From: Desulfovibrio sp. UBA4079
Lineage (GTDB): Bacteria > Desulfobacterota > Desulfovibrionia > Desulfovibrionales > Desulfovibrionaceae
Direction: 5' to 3'
Length of the DNA stretch: 14,599 bases
Assembly: GCA_002382645.1 (NCBI GenBank)
Contig: DFYP01000086.1
Location: forward strand, 1-14,599
Shown here: positions 7,897 to 13,702 of the stretch, in pieces
Layout: each line of letters starts with the position of its first letter
Numbering within the stretch: the first letter of the stretch is position 1
The notes under the pieces: generated by a model
Databases searched by the model: none
Told to the model about the DNA's origin: nothing
Seen by the model: the letters and a program-made list of their open reading frames with translations, nothing else
Made by a program: the position numbers and the translations under genes

Positions 7897-8337
7897 TTAG
7901 CCGCGGCCGATGGCCAGGGCCTTGTTGAACATGGTCTTCACGTCCTGGATGGACTGGGCGTTGGCCTCGTAGGAGCGCATGGCGTTGACCATGTTGGTCA
8001 TCTCCTCCACCACGTTGATGTCCGGGTAGGCCACGTAGCCCTGGGTGTTGGAGTCGGGGTGGCCCGGATCATAGACATAGCGGAAGGGCCGCGAGTCATT
8101 GACGATGCCGCGCACGGCCACGCCCTGGAGGTCACGGTTCATCTCGTTCTGCATGGCCGAGTCGAAGGGCGAGAGCACGGGCGAGGACTCGAAGGACACG
8201 CTCTTGCGGCGGTAGGGCCCGCCGTCGGACGTGCGCGTGGTCTGGGCGTTGGCCATGTTCATGGAGATCACGTTCATGTAATCGCGCTGGGCCTTCATGC
8301 CCGAGGAGGCGATGTCGAGGGCGGTCATGAAATCCAT
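7897..8337 (-). CDS. flgC: Flagellar proximal rod protein FlgC
   Basis: FlgC (146 aa) is a proximal rod subunit exported by the flagellar type III system and assembled in the periplasm; like other rod proteins it has no signal peptide. The N-terminus has the rod-protein signature (ALDIASSGMKAQRDYMNVIS then NMANAQTTR, residues 6-35), and the C-terminus has the paired helical segment EEMTNMVNAMRSYEANAQSI that packs in the rod. ATG at 8335-8337 is preferred over the Met at codon 4 because GGGAGG lies 10 nt upstream of the former. Only 3 bp separate it from flgB. Confidence 0.96.
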   Translation of the reverse strand: MDFMTALDIASSGMKAQRDYMNVISMNMANAQTTRTSDGGPYRRKSVSFESSPVLSPFDSAMQNEMNRDLQGVAVRGIVNDSRPFRYVYDPGHPDSNTQGYVAYPDINVVEEMTNMVNAMRSYEANAQSIQDVKTMFNKALAIGRG

Positions 8338-8340
8338 GGC

Positions 8341-8751
8341 TTACTTGCCTCCCTCGGCGATGATCTTGGTCATGCCGGTGAAGTTCTTGGTGATGACCTC
8401 GGTGAGGGCGTTGTAGAGCAAGGCGTTCTTGGCCATGACGGTCATCTCCTTGTCCAGGTTCACGGAGTCCTCGCCGTAGACATAGCGGGGCTTGAACTCC
8501 TTGGCTCCCTTGCCCTGGAAGGTGGCCTCGTCAAAGGTCGCGGGCATGTGCCCGTCGTCGGTGCGGGTGACCTTGCCCCGGGAGTCCAGGGCCAGGGCGT
8601 TCTGGAGGTCGTTTTCGAACTCCAGGGACTTGGCCTTGTACTGCGGGGTGTTCACATTGGCGATGTTGCTCATGACGAGATTTTGACGCTGGAGCCGCAG
8701 ATCCAGGACCTTCTCGGACAGCTCGATGTGACCGTCGAACAGGCTTCTCAT
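8341..8751 (-). CDS. flgB: Flagellar proximal rod protein FlgB
   Basis: FlgB (136 aa) is the proximal rod subunit that begins the operon. The N-terminus reads MRSLFDGHIELSEKVLDLRL and continues RQNLVMSNIANVNTPQYKAK, the classical FlgB/rod motif, with LVMSNIANVNTP near 25-36. The frame is open for another 46 codons upstream to an ATG at 8889. The start at 8749-8751 is chosen because it matches where FlgB proteins begin and because AGGAGG stands 9 nt in front of it. The extra upstream codons would also span the sigma-54 promoter at 8830-8845. It heads the run flgB-flgC-fliE-fliF-fliG-fliH-fliI, all on the minus strand. Confidence 0.96.
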   Translation of the reverse strand: MRSLFDGHIELSEKVLDLRLQRQNLVMSNIANVNTPQYKAKSLEFENDLQNALALDSRGKVTRTDDGHMPATFDEATFQGKGAKEFKPRYVYGEDSVNLDKEMTVMAKNALLYNALTEVITKNFTGMTKIIAEGGK

Positions 8752-8760
8752 TGCTCGATT

Positions 8761-8766
8761 CCTCCT
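8761..8766 (-). promoter_or_regulatory. Ribosome binding site of flgB
   Basis: AGGAGG on the minus strand, 9 nt before the ATG at 8751. It decides the flgB start over the longer open frame that begins at 8889. Confidence 0.85.
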
Positions 8767-8829
8767 CATCCGGAGTTTTTTTCCCAGCGGGCCGCCGTCC
8801 CTTGGGGCCGGGGTCCGCAGCCCGACTCC

Positions 8830-8845
8830 AGCAACGGACATGCCA
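8830..8845 (-). promoter_or_regulatory. Sigma-54 promoter of the flgB-fliI operon
   Basis: Minus-strand reading TGGCATGTCCGTTGCT fits the -24/-12 consensus TGGCAY-N5-TTGCW at every defined position. The -12 C is at 8831, so transcription should start near 8819, giving a leader of about 68 nt before flgB. Sigma-54 control of early flagellar operons is known in several Gram-negative groups, and needs an NtrC-type enhancer-binding protein, which is not encoded in this window. Confidence 0.85.
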
Positions 8846-8867
8846 ATGCTCTTATCCAGATGAAATG

Positions 8868-8879
8868 CATTGAGAAATG
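8868..8879. repeat. CATT...AATG dyad 1, candidate activator site
   Basis: CATTGAGAAATG is an inverted repeat with a 4-nt centre, adjoining the palindrome AATGCATT. It lies about 50-60 bp upstream of the predicted flgB transcription start. It shares its half-sites and A/G-rich centre with dyads 2 and 3. A role as an enhancer-binding-protein site is inference. Confidence 0.35.
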
Positions 8880-8904
8880 TGGAAAACACCCGTACGGAAG
8901 CCCG

Positions 8905-8932
8905 CCGGAAACCAGGCGGCAGGGTTTTCCGG
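8905..8932. repeat. Imperfect dyad CCGGAAACC / GGTTTTCCGG
   Basis: The two arms (8905-8913 and 8923-8932) are complementary except for one extra base, with a 9-nt centre. A second pairing, GGAAAAC (8881-8887) with GTTTTCC (8924-8930), competes for the right arm. No U-run follows on either strand, so a terminator is unlikely. The location between divergent promoters would fit protein binding. Confidence 0.35.
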
Positions 8933-8959
8933 GTGCCGGGCCGGGCGGGCCGGGATGAT

Positions 8960-8972
8960 CATTCAGGAAATG
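8960..8972. repeat. CATT...AATG dyad 2, candidate activator site
   Basis: CATTCAGGAAATG has the same half-sites with a 5-nt centre and overlaps the 8-bp palindrome ATGATCAT (8955-8962). It lies about 140-150 bp upstream of both predicted transcription starts, a normal distance for a sigma-54 enhancer. Function is inferred. Confidence 0.35.
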
Positions 8973-9006
8973 AAGGACCGGACCGCTCCGGGATCCAGGG
9001 AATAAT

Positions 9007-9022
9007 CATTGGAAAAACAATG
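9007..9022. repeat. CATTG...CAATG dyad 3, candidate activator site
   Basis: CATTGGAAAAACAATG has 5-bp perfect arms around a 6-nt centre. It lies about 85-100 bp upstream of the predicted start of the TPR gene transcript. It is the most symmetrical of the three related dyads. Confidence 0.4.
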
Positions 9023-9080
9023 TGTTGTGCGTGAAGCGTCCGGGCTGCTTCAGGACCGGCGGGCCGTTTTCGCAGGCGCG

Positions 9081-9096
9081 TGGCATGGCCGTTGCA
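9081..9096 (+). promoter_or_regulatory. Sigma-54 promoter of the TPR gene
   Basis: TGGCATGGCCGTTGCA fits TGGCAY-N5-TTGCW fully and is identical to the flgB promoter at 14 of 16 positions. The -12 C at 9095 predicts a start near 9107 and a leader of about 67 nt. The match to the flgB promoter, facing the other way from the same region, argues for shared control. Confidence 0.85.
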
Positions 9097-9135
9097 TTGG
9101 TTGGGCAGGCCCGGACCCGGGCCGCAACGTATTCC

Positions 9136-9150
9136 GTCCGCGTCGCGGAC
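9136..9150 (+). promoter_or_regulatory. Leader hairpin just upstream of the TPR gene ribosome site
   Basis: GTCCGC (9136-9141) and GCGGAC (9145-9150) form a perfect 6-bp stem with a 3-nt loop inside the predicted transcript leader. It ends 10 nt before the Shine-Dalgarno sequence at 9161. GGA triplets follow at 9154, 9161 and 9166. A role in translational control is possible but unproven. Confidence 0.35.
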
Positions 9151-9160
9151 AGAGGAGTAT

Positions 9161-9167
9161 GGAGGGG
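9161..9167 (+). promoter_or_regulatory. Ribosome binding site of the TPR gene
   Basis: GGAGGGG with an 8-nt gap to the ATG at 9174. An alternative in-frame ATG at 9159 has only one base between its purine run and the codon, so 9174 is preferred. Confidence 0.7.
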
Positions 9168-9173
9168 ACGATC

Positions 9174-9731
9174 ATGAGCGGTCATCTGGACTACGAGATC
9201 AACAAGGAATTGGGCGAGTGCTACCTGTTCATGGGAGAGCTGGAGAAGGCCGAGCAGTACTACAACAAGGCCGCCAGCTCCAACGGGGTGCACGCGGACC
9301 CGTACCTGGGCCTGGCCGCCATCGCGATCCATCGCGGTGAGCTGGACAGCGCCCTGGCCATGTACCGCAAGGCCCACAAGGTGGACCCCACGGACAAGAC
9401 CCATGCCGGCATCGCTCTGGTGCTGGTGGAGCAGGGGCTCAAGGACGAGGCCTTCACGCACTTCGTCGAGGCCCTCAAGGTGAATCCGGAGAACATGGTG
9501 GCCCTGTTCAGCCTCGTGCGCCTGGGCCATGAGCTCTCCCGCCTGGAAGAGGTGGTGGCCGCGCTGAGCCATTATCTGGAAATCGACCCGGCCAAGGCCG
9601 AGGTCCGCTACTCCATGGCCGGTTGCCTGGTCTGCCTGGACCGCAAGGAGGAGGCGCGCGCCGAGTTGACGCGCATCCTCGAGTCCAGCCCGGATTTTGA
9701 GCCCGCCAAGGAACTGCTGGCCCAGATCTAG
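9174..9731 (+). CDS. TPR-repeat protein, sigma-54 controlled, probably motility-linked
   Basis: The product has 185 aa with no signal peptide or membrane segment, so it is likely cytoplasmic. Nearly the whole protein is tetratricopeptide repeats: about five helix-turn-helix units (roughly 7-40, 42-75, 76-108, 109-142, 143-176). They show the typical spacing of small and aromatic residues (GECYLFMGELEKAEQYYNKA; HAGIALVLVEQGLKDEAFTH). TPR arrays bind partner proteins; no catalytic motif is visible. The start at 9174 is set by GGAGG 8 nt upstream and gives a first repeat that begins at once. An open frame extends back to 9009 across the sigma-54 promoter, so the longer version is rejected. It is divergent from flgB and shares the same promoter type, so a role as a chaperone or scaffold in flagellar assembly is a reasonable inference. 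Confidence 0.9.
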   Translation: MSGHLDYEINKELGECYLFMGELEKAEQYYNKAASSNGVHADPYLGLAAIAIHRGELDSALAMYRKAHKVDPTDKTHAGIALVLVEQGLKDEAFTHFVEALKVNPENMVALFSLVRLGHELSRLEEVVAALSHYLEIDPAKAEVRYSMAGCLVCLDRKEEARAELTRILESSPDFEPAKELLAQI

Positions 9732-9780
9732 GACGAATTTCGGTCTCCCCTCCCTATTGATTCCCCGTGCCGTCCGGCTC

Positions 9781-9800
9781 TCCCCCGGCGGCGCGGGGGA
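9781..9800 (+). terminator. Hairpin after the TPR gene, possible weak terminator
   Basis: TCCCCCG (9781-9787) pairs perfectly with CGGGGGA (9794-9800) around a 6-nt loop, 50 nt after the TPR stop codon. A T4 run comes only 10 nt after the stem, so intrinsic termination would be weak. The rest of the 153-bp gap before purH has small mutually exclusive pairings (TTGCC 9832-9836 with GGCAA 9844-9848) but no clear promoter. Confidence 0.4.
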
Positions 9801-9884
9801 TCATACGGCGTTTTCGCGTCCGGGCCTTCCCTTGCCAGCGTCCGGCAAATCTGGCACGTCTGCCGAAAAAAGCGAGGCGTGCGC

Positions 9885-10481
9885 ATGGATTTTCTCGTCC
9901 CCCGCCGGGCCCTTTTAAGCGTCACCGACAAGACCGGCCTTGCCGACTTCGCCCGGGCCCTGGTCGCCCGCGGCGTGGAACTGGTGTCCACCGGCGGCAC
10001 CATGAAGATGCTCCGCGACCAGGGGCTCAGCGTGACCTCGGTGAGCGACGTCACCGGGTTTCCCGAAATCCTGGGCGGCCGGGTCAAGACCCTGCACCCG
10101 CACGTCCACGGCGGGGTGCTGGCCGACAAGGACGACCCCGCCCACCTGGAGACCCTGGAGCGGCTCAAGATCAAGCCCTTTGACCTGGTCTGCGTGAACC
10201 TCTATGCCTTTGCCCTGGCCGCCCAAAAGGGCCTCAACCTCAAGGCCGCGGTAGAGGAGATCGATATCGGCGGGCCCACGCTCCTGCGGGCCTCGGCCAA
10301 GAACTTCCACAGCGTCCTGGTGGTGCCCGGCGTGGAGCACTACGGCCGCGTGCTGGCCGAGCTGGAGGCCTCCGGCGGCTTCTCGCTTCCCTTGCGCAAG
10401 GACATGGCCGCGGCCACCTTCCGGCTGGTGAGCGGCTACGACGCCATGATCGCGGACTATCTGGCAGGACATACGGCCTAG
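9885..10481 (+). CDS. purH: Stand-alone IMP cyclohydrolase (N-terminal half of PurH)
   Basis: This enzyme closes the ring of FAICAR to IMP, the last step of de novo purine synthesis. The 198-aa product matches only the N-terminal, methylglyoxal-synthase-like half of bifunctional PurH. It has SVTDKTGL (12-19), STGGT (35-39), GGRVKTLHPHVHGG (64-77) with the conserved lysine, VNLYAF (104-109; usually NLYPF), and DIGGPTLLRASAKN (127-140). It then ends without the AICAR transformylase half, which must be supplied by a separate gene. The sequence stops cleanly at TAG with no remnant of the second domain, so this is an architecture rather than a truncation. The ATG at 9885 is preferred to GTG at 9879 because GAGG sits 7 nt before it. 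hflX follows after 15 bp, so the two are probably co-transcribed. Confidence 0.93.
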   Translation: MDFLVPRRALLSVTDKTGLADFARALVARGVELVSTGGTMKMLRDQGLSVTSVSDVTGFPEILGGRVKTLHPHVHGGVLADKDDPAHLETLERLKIKPFDLVCVNLYAFALAAQKGLNLKAAVEEIDIGGPTLLRASAKNFHSVLVVPGVEHYGRVLAELEASGGFSLPLRKDMAAATFRLVSGYDAMIADYLAGHTA

Positions 10482-10484
10482 CCC

Positions 10485-10490
10485 GAGGAG
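10485..10490 (+). promoter_or_regulatory. Ribosome binding site in front of an AUC codon (hflX)
   Basis: GAGGAG lies 6 nt before the ATC at 10497-10499, the ideal spacing for initiation. No ATG, GTG or TTG is in range; the nearest in-frame TTG is 73 nt further down. Confidence 0.6.
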
Positions 10491-10496
10491 CCTCCC

Positions 10497-12158
10497 ATCG
10501 CCCAGAAGCCCCAGGGCAACACCCAGGGTCTCAAGCCCAGCCAGATCAAGCGCCTGACCCGCTTGTACACCCGGCGCTTTCCCCTGGCCGCGCCCTTCAG
10601 CCACGAGCAGGCCTGGGAGCTGGCCGGCATCAGCCGGGAGACCGGCCGCCAGGTGGGCCTGCTCATCGACCGCCAGGGCTATCCCTTCCTGGTGCTCGTG
10701 GGCGATCCCGCGGCCATCCTCATCCCGGAACTGCCCCGGCTGCGCCTGGGCGCCGGGCGGCTGCGCGGCCTGCGCCTGCTGCACACCCACCTCTCCGGCG
10801 AGCCGCTGTCCCAGGAGGACCTCATGGACATGGTCTTCCTGCGCCTGGACAGCATCGGCGCGCTCGGCGTGAACGCCGGAGGCGAGCCCGAGTCCTTCCA
10901 GTGGGCCCATCTTCTGCCGCCCAACCCCGCGGGCAAGAGCTACGACCTGGACCCGCCCATGCGCTGGGACCGGGCCGAGACCCTGGACCTGGGGGCCCAG
11001 GTGGCGGCCCTGGAGGAGGAGCTTTCCCGGCTGGAGACCGTGCGCGAGGCCGGGGACCGGGAGCGGGCGCTCCTGGTGAGCGTGGCCGCCGCGCCCAAGG
11101 CCGTGCAGGAGCGCTCCCTGGAGGAGCTGGCCGAACTGGCCCGCACCGCCGGGATCGAACCCGCGGGCACGGTGATCCAGCGTGTGTCGGTGCTCAATTC
11201 CAAGTTCATCCTGGGCAAGGGCAAGCTGGCCGATCTGGAGGTGCGCGCCCTGCAGACCGGGGCCGCGGTGATCCTCTTCGACCAGGACCTCTCGCCCTCG
11301 CAGCTGCGCAATCTGGCCGACATCACCGAGCGCCGGGTCATCGACCGGACCCAGCTCATCCTGGACATCTTTGCCCAGCACGCCGTGTCCCGGGCCGGCA
11401 AGCTCCAGGTGGAAATGGCCCAGCTCAAGTACGCCCTGCCGCGATTGGTGGGCAAGAACCGGGCCATGTCCCGGCTGGTGGGCGGCATCGGCGGCCGGGG
11501 ACCGGGCGAGACGAAGCTGGAGATCGACCGCCGCCGGGCGCGCGACCGCATCTCCCGGCTCAAGAAGGAGCTGGAGGAGGTGCGCCGCCAGCGCGGCCAG
11601 ACCCGCGAGCGCCGGGCCAAGGCCGGGCTGCCCGTGGTCTCCCTGGTGGGCTACACCAACGCGGGCAAGTCCACGCTCCTGAACACCCTGACCCAGAGCG
11701 GGGTCCTGGCCGAGAACAAGCTCTTCGCCACCCTGGACCCCACCAGCCGCCGCATCCGCTTCCCCCGCGACCGCGAAGTGGTGCTCACGGACACCGTGGG
11801 CTTCATCCGCCGCCTGCCCCCGGACCTCCAGGAGGCCTTCCGGGCCACCCTGGAGGAGCTGGAGTCCGCCGACGTGCTCGTGCACGTGGCCGACGCCTCC
11901 CATCCCGAGGTGGAGGAGCAGGTGCGGGCGGTGGCGGACATTCTCCGGGACATGGGCCTGGACGAGCGGCCCTGCATCCTGGCCTTGAACAAGTGGGACC
12001 GTCTGGACGAGGAGGGCCGCGAGGCCCTGCGCAATCTCTTCCCCGAGGGCCTGCCCATCACGGCCCTGGAGCGCGGCGGCCTGGAGCCCCTGGTTCAGGC
12101 CGTGCTCGCGCGCATCCCCTGGGACAAGCGGGACAAGATCCGCGCCCCCGGGGAATAG
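10497..12158 (+). CDS. hflX: Ribosome-associated GTPase HflX, long form with JAMM-like N-terminal domain, probable AUC start
   Basis: HflX binds the 50S subunit and splits stalled or stress-inactivated 70S ribosomes. With an AUC start the product is 553 aa, against about 430 in E. coli HflX. Residues 1-150 are an extra domain that includes HTHLSGEPLSQED (96-108), similar to the HxH...SxxD metal motif of RadC/JAB proteins but one residue shorter. The HflX core follows: glycine-rich GGIGGRGPGETKLE (329-342), a coiled coil (about 345-373), then the G domain with G1 GYTNAGKST (385-393), G3 DTVGF (432-436) and G4 NKWD (498-501). No ATG/GTG/TTG exists between the purH stop and the TTG at 10563. Yet the intervening codons read KPQGNTQGLKPSQIKRL, which resembles HflX N-termini as I remember them, and GAGGAG is placed for the ATC at 10497. 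If AUC is not used, TTG at 10563 (531 aa) is the fallback. Confidence 0.92.
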   Translation: MAQKPQGNTQGLKPSQIKRLTRLYTRRFPLAAPFSHEQAWELAGISRETGRQVGLLIDRQGYPFLVLVGDPAAILIPELPRLRLGAGRLRGLRLLHTHLSGEPLSQEDLMDMVFLRLDSIGALGVNAGGEPESFQWAHLLPPNPAGKSYDLDPPMRWDRAETLDLGAQVAALEEELSRLETVREAGDRERALLVSVAAAPKAVQERSLEELAELARTAGIEPAGTVIQRVSVLNSKFILGKGKLADLEVRALQTGAAVILFDQDLSPSQLRNLADITERRVIDRTQLILDIFAQHAVSRAGKLQVEMAQLKYALPRLVGKNRAMSRLVGGIGGRGPGETKLEIDRRRARDRISRLKKELEEVRRQRGQTRERRAKAGLPVVSLVGYTNAGKSTLLNTLTQSGVLAENKLFATLDPTSRRIRFPRDREVVLTDTVGFIRRLPPDLQEAFRATLEELESADVLVHVADASHPEVEEQVRAVADILRDMGLDERPCILALNKWDRLDEEGREALRNLFPEGLPITALERGGLEPLVQAVLARIPWDKRDKIRAPGE

Positions 12159-12159
12159 C

Positions 12160-13089
12160 CTAGCCGTCCTTCCTGTCGCTGCACTTCCCGCCCACGTGCT
12201 CGCCGTCGCGCGAGGCGTCGTCCTCCATGGGCTCCACATGCACCGTCACCTGGCTGCGCGGCAGCCGCTCCCGGATGGCCTCCTCGATGTCGCAGGTCAG
12301 GTCATGGGCCGCCTTGACCGAGGTCTTCCCGGGCACCAGGAGATGGAAGTCCACGAACACCAGGGAGCCGGACTTGCGCGCCCGCAGGCCGTGGTACTCG
12401 GCCCCGTCGTGGGTGGCCGCGATGGCCTCCTCGATGGCCCGCATCTGCTCCTCGGGCAGGACCTCGTCCATGAGCCCGGCCACGGAGCGCCGCAGGAGCG
12501 AGACTCCGGTGAACACGATGTTCACGGCCATGGCCCCGGCGATGAGCGGGTCCAGGATGCGCCAGGACGGCTCGATGAGAATGAGGCCCAGGCCCAGGAC
12601 GAGCCCGGCCGAGGTCCAGACGTCGGTCATGAGGTGCCGGGCGTCGGCCTCCAGGGTGATGCTGTCGAAGCGCCGGGCCGCGCTGAGCAGGATGCGGGCG
12701 GCCCCGAAGTTCACGGCCGCGGCCAGCACCGCGGTGATCAGGCCCGGGCCCAGATGGCGCAGGTCCACCGGGGAATGGAAGCGCTGCCAGGCCTCCCAGG
12801 CGATGGCCAGGGCCGCCAGGATGATCAGCCCGCCCTCGGCCGCGCTGGCGAAGTACTCGACCTTGCCGTGGCCGTAGGCGTGGCGCGAGTCCGCGGGCCG
12901 GGCCGCGATGACCAGGGCGGTCAGGGCGATGCCCCCGGCCGTGAGGTTCACCAGGGATTCCAGGGCGTCGGACAACAGGCCCACGGAGCCGGTGAGGGCG
13001 TAGGCCGTGAATTTGAGAGTCAGTGTCAGGATGGAGGCGGCGATGGAGTAGAGGGCGTAGCGCAGGGGCGTGTGGGCTGCCTGCGTCAT
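12160..13089 (-). CDS. Cation diffusion facilitator family transporter
   Basis: This 309-aa inner-membrane metal/proton antiporter is of the CDF type, probably exporting a divalent cation such as Zn, Fe or Mn. About six membrane segments lie in the first ~205 residues, followed by a cytoplasmic ferredoxin-like domain. Compared with E. coli YiiP, the transport site in TM2 is DALESLVN (41-48), so the YiiP Asp pair corresponds to Glu44 and Asn48, while TM5 keeps HLMTD (His152, Asp156). The loop site (Asp67, His70, His74 in RHAYGHGK) and the cytoplasmic histidines (233, 249, 262, 284) line up with YiiP. The ATG overlaps the plsY stop (ATGA) with AAGGAGG just upstream, so the two are coupled. The stop lies one base from that of convergent hflX. 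Metal specificity cannot be told. Confidence 0.92.
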   Translation of the reverse strand: MTQAAHTPLRYALYSIAASILTLTLKFTAYALTGSVGLLSDALESLVNLTAGGIALTALVIAARPADSRHAYGHGKVEYFASAAEGGLIILAALAIAWEAWQRFHSPVDLRHLGPGLITAVLAAAVNFGAARILLSAARRFDSITLEADARHLMTDVWTSAGLVLGLGLILIEPSWRILDPLIAGAMAVNIVFTGVSLLRRSVAGLMDEVLPEEQMRAIEEAIAATHDGAEYHGLRARKSGSLVFVDFHLLVPGKTSVKAAHDLTCDIEEAIRERLPRSQVTVHVEPMEDDASRDGEHVGGKCSDRKDG

Positions 13090-13679
13090 TGCTCCTCCTT
13101 CTTGCGCCGCCAGGGCATTTCCTCGCCGCGGGCCAGCCGCCGGATGTTCTCGCGGTGCCGCCAGAAGAGCAGGAGCATGACCACTGCGGCCAGGGGCAGA
13201 TAGGCCAGGCGGCCGGTGAGCAGGGCGAACACCGGCAGGCACAGGGCCAGGGTCAGGGAGCCCAGGGAGACGTAGCCGGTGAGGGCGATGACCAGGACGC
13301 AGGCCGCCACCGAGAGGAGCGCGCCCAGGGGCATGAGGGCCAGGAACGCGCCGATGGTCGTGGCCACGGCCTTGCCGCCCTTGAAGCCCAGGAACGGCGA
13401 GAAGACATGCCCCAGGATGGCCGCCAGGGCCACCAGGCTGATCCCCGTGGTGCCCAGGTTTCCGGACACGGCCAGGGTCGCGGGCAGGTAGCCCTTGAGC
13501 ACGTCCAGGACCAGGGCCAGGACGCCGTATTTCGCGCCGCAGAGCCGGGCCACGTTGGTGGCCCCGGTGTTTCCGCTGCCCGCTTCGCGGGGGTCCACCC
13601 CGCAGAACAGTTTGGCCACAAGCAGGCCGAAGGGCACGGAGCCGAGCAGATAGGCCAGGATCATCCAAAGCAGGATCAT
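13086..13679 (-). CDS. plsY: Acyl-phosphate:glycerol-3-phosphate acyltransferase PlsY
   Basis: PlsY transfers an acyl group from acyl-phosphate (made by PlsX) to glycerol-3-phosphate, giving lysophosphatidic acid, the first committed step of phospholipid synthesis. The 197-aa product is very hydrophobic, with about five to seven membrane segments. It shows all three family motifs: GSGNTGATN (34-42), GHVFSPFLGFKGGKAVAT (90-107) and HRENIRRLARGEE (175-187). The ATG at 13677-13679 has AAGGAG 6 nt upstream. A basic C-terminal tail (RRKKEEQ) is cytoplasmic in the known topology. It is followed by, and overlaps with, a metal efflux gene; no functional link between the two is obvious. Confidence 0.97.
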   Translation of the reverse strand: MILLWMILAYLLGSVPFGLLVAKLFCGVDPREAGSGNTGATNVARLCGAKYGVLALVLDVLKGYLPATLAVSGNLGTTGISLVALAAILGHVFSPFLGFKGGKAVATTIGAFLALMPLGALLSVAACVLVIALTGYVSLGSLTLALCLPVFALLTGRLAYLPLAAVVMLLLFWRHRENIRRLARGEEMPWRRKKEEQ

Positions 13680-13702
13680 GCCGTTCTCCTTGCGTGGCCC
13701 CT

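Larger units (their letters stand above)
8752..9173. other. Divergent regulatory intergenic region between flgB and the TPR gene
   Basis: This is the only long non-coding stretch in the window and is visibly richer in A/T runs than the flanking genes. It holds two outward-facing sigma-54 promoters (8830-8845 minus, 9081-9096 plus). Between them lie three CATT...AATG dyads (8868-8879, 8960-8972, 9007-9022), an imperfect GC/AT dyad (8905-8932), and the palindrome ATGATCAT (8955-8962). It also contains the two 5' leaders of about 67-68 nt. No convincing small protein gene was seen in it. Confidence 0.8.

Noticed and set aside
8752..8889. Longer flgB starting at 8889
   Set aside because: The extra 46 codons are not FlgB-like, contain the sigma-54 promoter at 8830-8845, and AGGAGG marks the start at 8751.
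9009..9173. Longer TPR protein starting at 9009 or 9159
   Set aside because: The upstream codons cover the sigma-54 promoter and do not look like TPR sequence. The ATG at 9159 lacks proper ribosome-site spacing.
9852..9867. Possible third sigma-54 promoter before purH (TGGCAC at 9852-9857)
   Set aside because: The -24 half is perfect but the -12 half reads CCGAA instead of TTGCW, so it is probably coincidental.
9915..12239. Very long open frame (774 codons) on the minus strand opposite purH and hflX
   Set aside because: It lies opposite two clearly recognised genes. Its translation is low-complexity (Gly/Ala/Leu/His/Gln/Val-rich), as expected from reading G+C-rich codons antisense, and shows no family motif.
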